Shown here piece after piece: positions 24,745-32,842 of a stretch of 59,620 bases of DNA. Where the stretch lies: contig PYJD01000003.1 of assembly GCA_003635315.1 (NCBI GenBank), positions 1-59,620 of the forward strand, written 5' to 3'. Below the pieces are notes generated by a model that did no database searches, was not told the origin of the DNA, and saw only the letters and a program-made list of their open reading frames with translations. Each line of letters opens with the position of its first letter. Within the stretch, counting starts at the first letter, position 1. The position numbers and the translations under genes are program-made. The stretch comes from Candidatus Poribacteria bacterium (lineage in GTDB: Bacteria > Poribacteria > WGA-4E > WGA-3G).

Positions 24745-26082
24745 CTATAAACGTCGTTGACTATAGACAATTGCTGATGCCATGTATTTCAACGCAGCAT
24801 GAATCTGCGGCAACTCCTCAAACCCGTAAGAGATACGAAACTGGTGTTTTCCAATCTCAACCATGTCCCCACTTGGATGGACACAGTGTTGACCCGGAAT
24901 ATAGATCACTTTCGGATGTGGATTCTGTTTAGGTCCATCAATCTCCTCACTTCCAGTTGTTCGGGTTAGCAATCTAAAGAAATCTGATGTAGAATCGGTT
25001 GTAATGTTTAAAAGTGTGAGGTAATAATAGAATCCTGCACTCCCGCCACTACACGTTTGAACGTATTCACCGAGTAATTCTTCTATCCAAGTTTTCACCT
25101 GTTTTGCTTTTCGTTGATAACCACTATTCACATACTCAATTTGTCTCTCAATACCGTTATCAAGCAAATAACTGGCTATTTCCTGATTGATAAGAGGTGC
25201 ACTGAAGCCAATATCGCTTGTACGTTGGATAATACTATTGATAAAATCACCCTTAGGTCCAATCATATATCCTATACGTAAACCGGGTGCAAGAATCTTA
25301 GACATCGTCCCAATCTCATAAACAATTCCCAAATCATCATAACATAAAGCGGACTCCATAGGTTCAACAGAACTGTCATGTATAAGGTCACGATAGGCAT
25401 TGTCAAAAAAGATAGGTATTTTACGATTCAATTCACACGATAACTCGGTGGCAATTTCAACTAATTCCCTCTTGCGGTTATTAGAGAGAATAGTACAACT
25501 CGGGTTGTTAACGGTCACCACATAGAAAAATCGGATTTCCTCCTTTGCTCTACCTAACCCTTTCAATTTGTTCCTTAATAGATCCGTTTGAATTCCTTCG
25601 CTATCTTCGGGAATGGCAATAATCTTGAAACCTTTTCTATCCAGATCATTACAATATATGTAGTACATCGGGTCGGCAGTAAAGACAATACCAGATGGAA
25701 GTAAATGCGTAATACTATCCAACAGACTGGTTGCACCATTCGCACCAATCACAATATCATTGTCGTTAAAGATGTCTCGGTTTATACCACCAATTCGATT
25801 ATCAATATGGTATCTTTTGATGGATTCAATCAGGTTAGGAGAGCCTTGTGCCCCACCATAATTAAGGGATGCACGATATTTCTCTGGGTTGGCAAGCACT
25901 GCTTCACAGGCAGTCTGTATCTGTTGACGTGGGATTGTTGTTTCGTTGACATAACCCACCCCAAGATTGATATCATATCCATCGCGAAATCCTACAGCGA
26001 AATCGGTCATCATCCTGTTTACGGCAGAGGGTACACTTGAAGCTTTACCGTAATCTGAAAGCGAAACTTCTTGGATCTTCAT
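24745..26082 (-). CDS. Class I/II PLP-dependent aminotransferase
   Basis: A 445-residue fold-type I aminotransferase. The PLP lysine lies in EIGTMSKILAPGLRIGYM. Other landmarks are the LNYGGAQGSPNLIESIKRY segment, GANGATSLLDSI, TVNNPSCTIL (substrate or cofactor Asn-Pro), and FFDNAYRDL (Asp to PLP nitrogen). It resembles the LysN/MocR-type branch (2-aminoadipate or valine-pyruvate aminotransferase), but the substrate cannot be fixed. It begins 23 bases after the stop of the TIGR01777 gene and is likely co-transcribed with it. Length is near the upper end of the family. Confidence 0.85.
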   Translation of the reverse strand: MKIQEVSLSDYGKASSVPSAVNRMMTDFAVGFRDGYDINLGVGYVNETTIPRQQIQTACEAVLANPEKYRASLNYGGAQGSPNLIESIKRYHIDNRIGGINRDIFNDNDIVIGANGATSLLDSITHLLPSGIVFTADPMYYIYCNDLDRKGFKIIAIPEDSEGIQTDLLRNKLKGLGRAKEEIRFFYVVTVNNPSCTILSNNRKRELVEIATELSCELNRKIPIFFDNAYRDLIHDSSVEPMESALCYDDLGIVYEIGTMSKILAPGLRIGYMIGPKGDFINSIIQRTSDIGFSAPLINQEIASYLLDNGIERQIEYVNSGYQRKAKQVKTWIEELLGEYVQTCSGGSAGFYYYLTLLNITTDSTSDFFRLLTRTTGSEEIDGPKQNPHPKVIYIPGQHCVHPSGDMVEIGKHQFRISYGFEELPQIHAALKYMASAIVYSQRRL

Positions 26083-26105
26083 CTCTTGGGGCAGGGATTC
26101 TCCGT

Positions 26106-27011
26106 CTATAATAGATCCTTCAAGGCAGATTCAAGTGTTTCAAAATGAAATTGGTAGCCACTCGTCTGCGTTTTCTCAGGGAGTACATTCTGGCTGAGTA
26201 CAACAAAATTAGCAAACTCACCCATCATAATCTTCAATCCGAATGTCGGAACAGGAAAAATCGTCGGTTTTCGGATAACGGATCCAAGTGTTTTTGTAAA
26301 CTCGATGTTTCTGACAGGTTTGGGAGCTGTTGCATTCAGAGCACCTTGGATTTCCTCATTAACTAATGCATGCATAATAATACCTACTACATCGTCAACA
26401 TGAATCCACGACATCCATTGATTACCACTTCCCAACTTACCACCAACCCCCATTTTAAAGGGAGGAAGCACCTGCTGCAATAATCCACCACCTAATCCGA
26501 GAACAAGACCGATGCGAACCAAGACAACCCGTGTGCCATACTCAACCGCCTTCATCGCTTCTGTTTCCCATTCATGGCAAACTTCAGCAAGATAATCTTT
26601 TCCGGGTGGAGATTCTTCTGTAAAAGACTCGTCACCGCTATCCCCATATAATCCGATTGCTGATGCATTAATCAACACATCGGGTTTCGTCTCAGGTGTA
26701 AAAGATGAAACAAGGTTTCGCGTCGAAAGAATACGACTGTCCCTTATTCGTCGCTTCTTATCAGCGTTCCATCTTCCTGCTATAGTTTCACCAGCAAGGT
26801 GAATAACCGCATTCACATCTGATTTTGCTTCAGATGGAAGTTGTTCTTCTTCCGGTTGCCACGCATGGATTGCATCTACAGATGTTAATTTTGTTTGTGC
26901 TTTTTCAGGATTTCGAGAGACAACATTTACTATATAACCTTTTTCCTTAAGGGTTTCACAGACTCTATTTCCGATGAAACCTGTTCCACCTGTAACTAAG
27001 ACTTTTTTCAT
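26106..27011 (-). CDS. TIGR01777-family NAD-dependent epimerase (YfcH-like)
   Basis: A 301-residue extended SDR protein. The Rossmann motif is VTGGTGFIGNRV at residues 6-17; the family pattern continues with NAVIHLAGETIAGRW, then INASAIGLYGDSGDESFTEES (the active-site Tyr in GLYG), EWETEAMKAVEYGTRVVLVRIGLVLG, WMSWIHVDDVV and NATAPKPVRN. YfcH-like proteins are of unknown substrate; some sit near cell-division or folate genes. It heads an operon with the aminotransferase downstream. Confidence 0.9.
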   Translation of the reverse strand: MKKVLVTGGTGFIGNRVCETLKEKGYIVNVVSRNPEKAQTKLTSVDAIHAWQPEEEQLPSEAKSDVNAVIHLAGETIAGRWNADKKRRIRDSRILSTRNLVSSFTPETKPDVLINASAIGLYGDSGDESFTEESPPGKDYLAEVCHEWETEAMKAVEYGTRVVLVRIGLVLGLGGGLLQQVLPPFKMGVGGKLGSGNQWMSWIHVDDVVGIIMHALVNEEIQGALNATAPKPVRNIEFTKTLGSVIRKPTIFPVPTFGLKIMMGEFANFVVLSQNVLPEKTQTSGYQFHFETLESALKDLL

Positions 27012-27096
27012 CGTTCTGCTCCAATCCTTTTATAGTGAAATCTAAAATATATACACCATAAAAGTAATTCAATGATAGATGTAATTCATTCGTTCC

Positions 27097-27407
27097 CATA
27101 GGTGTCAATTTAAGAAGATCATTCCATTTTGAGCGTCTTTCAGTCCCGTAGGGACGGTATGTTTATAGAGAAAATGTCAATAAAACCTTTTGAGTCCTGT
27201 AGGAACGGAATGTGTATACCACACCCCAATTATAAACATTCCGTCCCTACAGGACTCAAGAAAGGTCAGGATAACGACTTGCTATAAACATTCCGTCCCT
27301 ACGGGACTCATTATGGGTGTATATACCTTTGCTATAAACATTTCGTCCCTATGGGACTAAAGACATCAATATCAGACAATTATAAACCACTAAATTGACA
27401 CCAATGG
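27097..27407. mobile_element. MITE-like element, 311 bp, TIR CCATAGGTGTCAATTTA
   Basis: The left end CCATAGGTGTCAATTTA (27097-27113) and right end TAAATTGACACCAATGG (27391-27407) are 17-bp inverted repeats with one mismatch. The same ends bound 37412-37623 and, shortened, 59029-59091. It has no ORF. Its interior carries five short palindromes of the GTCCCGTAGGGAC type. Confidence 0.7.
27145..27355. repeat. Five copies of a GTCCCTACGGGAC-ATTCCG repeat unit
   Basis: Units of about 27 bases, AGTCCCGTAGGGACGGTATG-like, lie at roughly 27150-27176, 27203-27230 (plus orientation) and 27231-27258, 27281-27310, 27332-27359 (inverse orientation). Each begins with a near-palindrome and ends in TTTATAG. 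Mixed orientation and no regular spacer length exclude a CRISPR array. Confidence 0.7.
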
Positions 27408-27422
27408 ATTCCGTCAAACAAA

Positions 27423-28157
27423 TTACTTCTCTTTCGAAAGTTCAGAAATTGTCACTTCTAACTGGCGATAGTCGTCTATCACTGCATCACTAAGTATATC
27501 GTTCGTTTCTGATTTATTGTATCCTGCGAACCGAATTGCCTTCATACCTGCATTTTTCGCCCCGACAATATCCGTTCTCACAATATCCCCAATATGAACA
27601 GCCTCAGCAGGTTCAGCACCTAACTGTTTTAAAGTGCTATGGTATTGCACAACCTCCGGCTTTGTATATTCACATTCATCAGAAAAAGTAAAAACTGAAA
27701 AATATCCTAATATACCATCTCGTTCCATCTGCTTTCGCACATAAGTTCCCGGTGTTAGGGCAGAATCCGATATTATTCCAAGTGGATATGTTTCACTCAG
27801 TCTTGCCAACACAGGTTTAATATGCGGAATGAGAACAGGTGGAGATGCTAAAAATGCATTACCCAGACAATCTATAATAGAAGTAATATCTTCGTCTTCA
27901 AGCGGTAGATCAAGCGTTCCTGCAAACCTCTGCATACAAGCTTCCACAGAAACCCCTATATGTTCATGCCACCGAGACATCACCAATGAATAGGCATCCT
28001 CCATCCCAGACTCTACTTCTTGTAGTTTACATGTATAACCTTTACTCATAAGGTATTTATGACATTCACCGACTCGAATCGCTTGTCTATTCTGCCAATT
28101 CTCAAGGGAATCCGCATAGAGTGTTTGCCAAAAATCAAATGTAATCGCTTTAAACAT
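27423..28157 (-). CDS. HAD-superfamily hydrolase
   Basis: A 244-residue haloacid dehalogenase-type hydrolase, probably a phosphatase. Motif I reads ITFDFWQTLY: the nucleophile Asp is there, but the second Asp is replaced by Trp, a variant seen in part of the family. Motif II is IISDSAL, motif III lysine is in YTKPEVVQYH, motif IV is HIGDIVRTDIVGAKNAGM. The start ATG at 28157 is chosen since GGAG lies 6 bases ahead and the family start MFKAITFDF follows; the longer frame to 28187 has no such support. Substrate unknown. Confidence 0.85.
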   Translation of the reverse strand: MFKAITFDFWQTLYADSLENWQNRQAIRVGECHKYLMSKGYTCKLQEVESGMEDAYSLVMSRWHEHIGVSVEACMQRFAGTLDLPLEDEDITSIIDCLGNAFLASPPVLIPHIKPVLARLSETYPLGIISDSALTPGTYVRKQMERDGILGYFSVFTFSDECEYTKPEVVQYHSTLKQLGAEPAEAVHIGDIVRTDIVGAKNAGMKAIRFAGYNKSETNDILSDAVIDDYRQLEVTISELSKEK

Positions 28158-28607
28158 CAAAGCTCCTAATCTTATCAAAAAGTCCAACTCCGAATGATGA
28201 ATTATTTCGGAGAATTACATATCAATAATGTTGTCAGATATAGGTATTATCCTCTGTTCATTCTATCCTGTACCTACCAACCTGTCAAGCGACAAATCAC
28301 TACATGAACTGTAGATATCAACCCTTGAAGTCATTCAAAGAAACGGAAATATTAGATATTGGTTGACACTTAGGTAAGTCCAGTCTCCAGCCACATTGTA
28401 TATCGTAACTCACCTGTCTACAGAGGCAATATTATTTTGAATCAACCCAATTATCCATATAATCCGCATAATCCGTATTTCAGACATATTAACTTAAAAA
28501 CAGCAACCGATATCTGATAACCAAAAAAAATTGAAGAAAAATAAACTAACTAACAACTAACATAAAACTCAATGGATAATTATAGTGGAATCCGTAATTG
28601 TCTTTAC
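28158..28607. other. Intergenic region, no gene seen
   Basis: About 450 AT-rich bases upstream of the HAD gene. It includes a TTGACACTTAGG word near 28363 and the phrase TCTAACAACTAACAT near 28548 that recurs near 28910, but no open frame worth reporting. Confidence 0.4.
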
Positions 28608-28714
28608 ACTGCTGTAGCGTAAACTTTCAGTTTGCGCAAATACAACACAAACTAAAAGTTTGTGCTACAGGATATAAGGAGAGGTTTGTTTTCCCATCCA
28701 GACCGATAGCAACG
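28608..28714 (+). repeat. 107-bp direct repeat, copy 1
   Basis: Starts ACTGCTGTAGCGTAAACTTT and ends GACCGATAGCAACG; the second copy is at 28771-28877 with only a few substitutions. The inner part GTAGC..AAACTTT-CAGTTTGCGC and CAAACTAAAAGTTTGTGCTAC can fold into a long hairpin. Confidence 0.8.
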
Positions 28715-28770
28715 TAAAAGTAATTATAAAATCGATTATAATGTAAACCATTCATCTTTCATTCATATTT

Positions 28771-28877
28771 ACTGCTGTAGCTTAAACTTTCAGTTTGCGC
28801 AAATACAACACAAACTAAAAGTTTGTGCTACAGGATATGAGGAGAGATTTGTTTGCCCATCCAGACCGATAGCAACG
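28771..28877 (+). repeat. 107-bp direct repeat, copy 2
   Basis: Same length and order as 28608-28714; differences include GCTT for GCGT, ATGAGG for ATAAGG and TTGCCC for TTTTCC. The copies are 56 bases apart, and short flanking words recur too. Confidence 0.8.
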
Positions 28878-29008
28878 AAATAAAAATAAAATGAAGAAGA
28901 TATTAATATCTAACAACTAACATGCATAGATTACAAAGCACAAACACAAATAAAGATATTTAAATGATGCTTTTGACATATTCTTATGGGAATAAATTAG
29001 GAGAAATA

Positions 29009-29230
29009 ATGATGATTATCTATAAAAACGATCCTAAATACAACATTTTAATTACGTCAAAAAATCAGCATTTTATAACGACAAAAAATGTCAAAATCAA
29101 GAACGAAAACAAAAACACAAAATCACTCTTTTTAGAAATTCTTATAAAGTCAATTCAAAGTGGTGTGAAGTCAGTCTACGACAGGCGTCACAGCGGTAAT
29201 TTACGACAATTTCAATCCTACAGAATGTAG
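29009..29230 (+). CDS. Small ORF inside repeat copy B (73 aa), uncertain
   Basis: Starts ATG at 29009 with TAGGAG 5 bases upstream: MMIIYKNDPKYN..., ending QSYRM at a TAG placed inside the first hairpin. It is rich in Lys and Asn, with LFLEILIKSIQSGVKSVYD in the middle. Copy A carries the same start but stops earlier. Whether a peptide is made is unknown. Confidence 0.35.
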   Translation: MMIIYKNDPKYNILITSKNQHFITTKNVKIKNENKNTKSLFLEILIKSIQSGVKSVYDRRHSGNLRQFQSYRM

Positions 29231-29365
29231 GAAAAAGTGTAACATTTTCCTGTTTTTCGACAATTAGAGTAAGACACCATGAACACGATATTACCATCTG
29301 AGAATTTAGGATTAAATGCTGTTTTTGCACCCTATTATTTCTCTCTATTTTAGGATTAAATGTGG
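29009..29365 (+). repeat. Structured repeat element, copy B
   Basis: Plus-strand counterpart of 12519-12892. First hairpin: CCTACA-GAA-TGTAGG (29217-29231), same GAA loop as copy A but different arm bases. Second hairpin: GGAAAA(A)GT-GTA-AC(A)TTTTCC, same GTA loop. Two TTTAGGATTAAATG words at 29305-29318 and 29349-29362. It ends 180 bases before the histidine-kinase gene, whose promoter at 29468-29496 is downstream of it. Confidence 0.8.
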
Positions 29366-29467
29366 AACTAAAGACCTATATAACATACCAATATAAACAA
29401 TAACGGAATAGATAAAATGTATTGGAAATTTAGAAAACTAAATCGCCTTGGTGTTCTGTGAACTACC

Positions 29468-29496
29468 TTGAAATATCAACATAATTAGGGTATAAT
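29468..29496 (+). promoter_or_regulatory. Promoter of the kinase/PorX-like operon
   Basis: TTGAAA at 29468-29473, a 17-base spacer, and a perfect TATAAT at 29491-29496, ending 48 bases before the start at 29545. Confidence 0.65.
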
Positions 29497-29544
29497 ATTT
29501 ATATGATGGTATATGCGAAGAGGACAAAATAGCCAGGAAACATT

Positions 29545-31029
29545 ATGGCAAGATGGAATCGCAGTATTACATCTACTTATCCAACTGCTCGGTTTATACT
29601 GATTTACTTTGGCGTCGGCGTAATTATATTAGGTCTTGTTTTTGCATACTATACGCGCCAAATATCTCGACTAAATACTGAAATTGAAGCACAAATAGAG
29701 ATTTTTGTTAACCTTGCAGTGGAATTACCGAGTATAGAAGATCGAGCACTGCAAGAACGGTTATTACGAGTCATGAGACAAAAGTTATTTGCGGAAGGCA
29801 GGTCTCGACGGTTTTCTTTTATTATTACCGATTCCAACGGAAATATAGAGATTTCACAGGGGATTGACCCCAAATTAGACGAAAAAGTTAACGCAGACAA
29901 CAGTGTTACGTTAACACAAAACGAACAAGATATAATCACTTCAACATTAGAACGGATGGAAAGTAAGAATCCTCCACGGAAGATTCCTTTCCTAAAAGAA
30001 GATAGAAAAATAACAGGATATTTTTACTACGGTGATGTTGCTCCCAGTGAGATGGAACTGCTCCCATTTGCAATCACGGACACCGAGAAAAAACCACAGA
30101 AATGGCAGATGTGGAACGATTTCATCACCACTGAAAATGCAACACAACAACAGATCGAACGTGCGAATATCTTTGTGCAAAACACACCTGCATTCGCACC
30201 TATTCAAACAACTCCAGAATGGCAAGACGGATACTTTTACTATGAAATAAAATCATTCTTCGGATTATTAGTCACACCCATTCTAACATCGATCATTTTA
30301 CCACTTTTTGCGTTTGTTTCAATTCTTATATATCGAAGAATCAAAGCCTATGAACACGCGGCTATTTGGGGAGGATTAGCAAAAGAAACAGCACATCAAC
30401 TAAGTACACCAATTTCTGCTTTACTCGCTTGGACTGAATTATTGGACGAACGAAGTCAGGCTACTGATGATAAAGTCTTGGCTGAACTCTCTACAAACAT
30501 GCAGAATGACTTAGAACGGCTACAGAAAACGACGACAAGGTTTGGCATGATTGGTACTGAACCTACCAAAACACAAGTCAACCTTAAAGAAGTACTTGAG
30601 GAAGTGTTGACATATTTTGAAAAACGACTCCCTCAGATTAGTCGAAGTGTTGATATTACTGTTGCATCCCATGATGTTCCAGAAATATCTGCAAACGCAC
30701 ATTTACTACAATGGGTTTTTGAAAACCTAATACGCAATTCGTTGGATGCAATGTATAAAGAGGTTGGACACATTAAAATTGAACCTCTTTATGATGAACG
30801 GCAAAAGAATGTCGTCATTCGATATTCTGACGACGGGTCCGGCATCCCTACTGAGAAGCAACAGACCATCTTTGAACCAGGGATGACGACAAAAACACAC
30901 GGATGGGGACTCGGTTTAACTATCGTACAACGAATTATTGAAGAGTATCACCACGGGAGTATACGGTTAATTGAAAGTAGTCCACAAGGGACAACCTTCG
31001 AAATACGACTGCCGTCATCTCTCCCTTAG
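29545..31029 (+). CDS. Membrane sensor histidine kinase (PorY-like position)
   Basis: A 494-residue kinase with a membrane segment at about 17-36, a sensor region of about 200 residues, a second membrane segment at about 240-263, then the kinase core. The phospho-acceptor is H284 in ETAHQLSTPISALLAW; the N box is FENLIRNSLDAM, G1 is SDDGSGIP, G2 is GWGLGLTIVQRIIEE. It should autophosphorylate and pass phosphate to the regulator encoded 19 bases downstream. The sensor signal is unknown. The pairing with a PglZ-domain regulator resembles PorY-PorX of Bacteroidota, but the genes being adjacent here is an independent hint. Confidence 0.9.
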   Translation: MARWNRSITSTYPTARFILIYFGVGVIILGLVFAYYTRQISRLNTEIEAQIEIFVNLAVELPSIEDRALQERLLRVMRQKLFAEGRSRRFSFIITDSNGNIEISQGIDPKLDEKVNADNSVTLTQNEQDIITSTLERMESKNPPRKIPFLKEDRKITGYFYYGDVAPSEMELLPFAITDTEKKPQKWQMWNDFITTENATQQQIERANIFVQNTPAFAPIQTTPEWQDGYFYYEIKSFFGLLVTPILTSIILPLFAFVSILIYRRIKAYEHAAIWGGLAKETAHQLSTPISALLAWTELLDERSQATDDKVLAELSTNMQNDLERLQKTTTRFGMIGTEPTKTQVNLKEVLEEVLTYFEKRLPQISRSVDITVASHDVPEISANAHLLQWVFENLIRNSLDAMYKEVGHIKIEPLYDERQKNVVIRYSDDGSGIPTEKQQTIFEPGMTTKTHGWGLGLTIVQRIIEEYHHGSIRLIESSPQGTTFEIRLPSSLP

Positions 31030-31048
31030 TTAGTTTCAAGGAAATAAT

Positions 31049-32623
31049 ATGTCACAGAAAACGCATACAATCTTATGGATCGATGATGAAATAGAGGCAC
31101 TACTTCCACATAGACGTTTGCTTGAAACACGCGGATATGATGTCACTCCCGCAACTAACGGTGAAGATGGAATTGAACTTTTAAAACAGAATGAGAAAGG
31201 ATACGATGCTATCCTTCTGGACCAAGTCATGCCGGGAATAGACGGCATGGCTACACTTGACTCTATTCGTACAATAAATTCACAAGTACCGGTGATTCTT
31301 GTAACACAGACCAGCGATGACCAATTCATTGATGTAGCACTTGGAAAACAGGTGACAGATTTCTTGGTTAAACCTATTGGCGTCGCCCAAATCGCTTCTA
31401 CTCTTAAACGGGTACTTGAACAACAACAGATCATTAAGACCCAAATACCGGGTCGCTATACGAACGACTTTAATAAGATTAGTACACTAAAGGCATCACA
31501 ACCCAGTTGGCAAGACTGGATTGATATCTATATCAAATTAGTTGAATGGGATCTACTTTCTGACCGATTAGCAGAACAGGGTTTAGAAGAAACTCACTTT
31601 GAACAGAAAAAAGAATGTAATACCGAATTCTCTGATTTTGTTGAAGATAATTATCCGCACTGGGTTAATGGAAGCGAAGATAAGCCTCCATTGTCTGTTG
31701 ATGTCTTGGACCAACACGTATTGCCACTAATTCAAGACGATGTTCCGCTTTACTTTATTGTGGTTGATTGTTTTCGACTTGATCATTGGTTGGCAATAGA
31801 ACCGCTGTTATATCCTTATTTTTCAGTTGATAGAAAATACAGTTTTTCCATCTTGCCAAGTGCAACTATGTACGCACGAAATGCCCTATTTAGTGGACTA
31901 TTCCCGTCTGAATTGGCAAAGGAATACCCGCAATATTGGCAGGAGAAATCTGAAGGAGCTACCAGCACAAACCAGTTTGAACGACAACTCCTTGAAGAGT
32001 ACTTAAAAAAGAATGGGATCCGGCTTAAACCCGGTGTCCAATATTTCAAGATTTTTGATTTACGCGGAGGAAATGAGTACAAAAAACGGGTTGCAGCTGC
32101 TACGCGGGTCAGTTTATCAGCTTTAGTTGTCAACTTCATTGATATATTAACGCATCAACGTTCACAATCTGAAGTATTACAACAACTTGCACCCGATGAA
32201 TCTGCTTTTAGAGAAGTGGCTCGCTCATGGTTCGCACATTCTGTCCTATTTGATATTTTACGGTCTATATCTGAGCAAGGTATACATGTGGTACTAACCA
32301 CTGATCACGGGTCGGAATTCTGTAATCGAGCTACGCGCGCATACGGCAATCGCGACACAAGTACAAGCCTCCGCTTTAAAATTGGCAATAATTTAGCATG
32401 CGATGATAATCAAGCTGTATATATTTCGAATCCAAAGGAATATAAACTACCAGCAGAAAACGTAAGCAAAGATTATATACTCGCAAAAGACGACTATTAT
32501 TTCGTCTATCCAAACGAATTTTATAAATACAAGAGGCAGTTTCAGGGTGGGTTCCAACACGGGGGTATTTCTATGGGAGAACTCATAACACCCGTAGTTA
32601 CTTTAACACCAAAGAACGCGTAA
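31049..32623 (+). CDS. PorX-like response regulator with PglZ/alkaline-phosphatase domain
   Basis: A 524-residue protein: receiver domain at residues 1-125 (acidic D12-D13, phospho-acceptor D58 in AILLDQVMPG, K in FLVKPIG), then a helical linker, then a PglZ-type alkaline-phosphatase-superfamily domain from about residue 200 (YFIVVDCFRLDHW, FSILPSATMYARNALFSGL, VLTTDHGSEF). In Porphyromonas and Flavobacterium PorX controls type IX secretion and gliding genes and its PglZ domain cleaves oligonucleotides. No por/gld genes are in this window. Start ATG at 31049 follows AAGGAAATA. Confidence 0.9.
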   Translation: MSQKTHTILWIDDEIEALLPHRRLLETRGYDVTPATNGEDGIELLKQNEKGYDAILLDQVMPGIDGMATLDSIRTINSQVPVILVTQTSDDQFIDVALGKQVTDFLVKPIGVAQIASTLKRVLEQQQIIKTQIPGRYTNDFNKISTLKASQPSWQDWIDIYIKLVEWDLLSDRLAEQGLEETHFEQKKECNTEFSDFVEDNYPHWVNGSEDKPPLSVDVLDQHVLPLIQDDVPLYFIVVDCFRLDHWLAIEPLLYPYFSVDRKYSFSILPSATMYARNALFSGLFPSELAKEYPQYWQEKSEGATSTNQFERQLLEEYLKKNGIRLKPGVQYFKIFDLRGGNEYKKRVAAATRVSLSALVVNFIDILTHQRSQSEVLQQLAPDESAFREVARSWFAHSVLFDILRSISEQGIHVVLTTDHGSEFCNRATRAYGNRDTSTSLRFKIGNNLACDDNQAVYISNPKEYKLPAENVSKDYILAKDDYYFVYPNEFYKYKRQFQGGFQHGGISMGELITPVVTLTPKNA

Positions 32624-32842
32624 ACCCCATCATACCACTTCCAACCTAAAATTGACATTTGGTAACGTAAGACTATGGATATTAAAATTTCTCGTTTACG
32701 GAATACGGAACAACGTTCCTACATTAATGGGTTAATCTGGTCTATACCCACCATCTTTTTACAAAACTGCCGCTTCTTAAAATGATTTATGTCATTAACC
32801 GAGATGTCTTTAAATAAGACATGATAGGAGGAAACGGTAATA

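Noticed and set aside
27145..27355. CRISPR array
   Set aside because: The repeat units occur in both orientations, vary in sequence and have irregular spacing; no cas genes are near.
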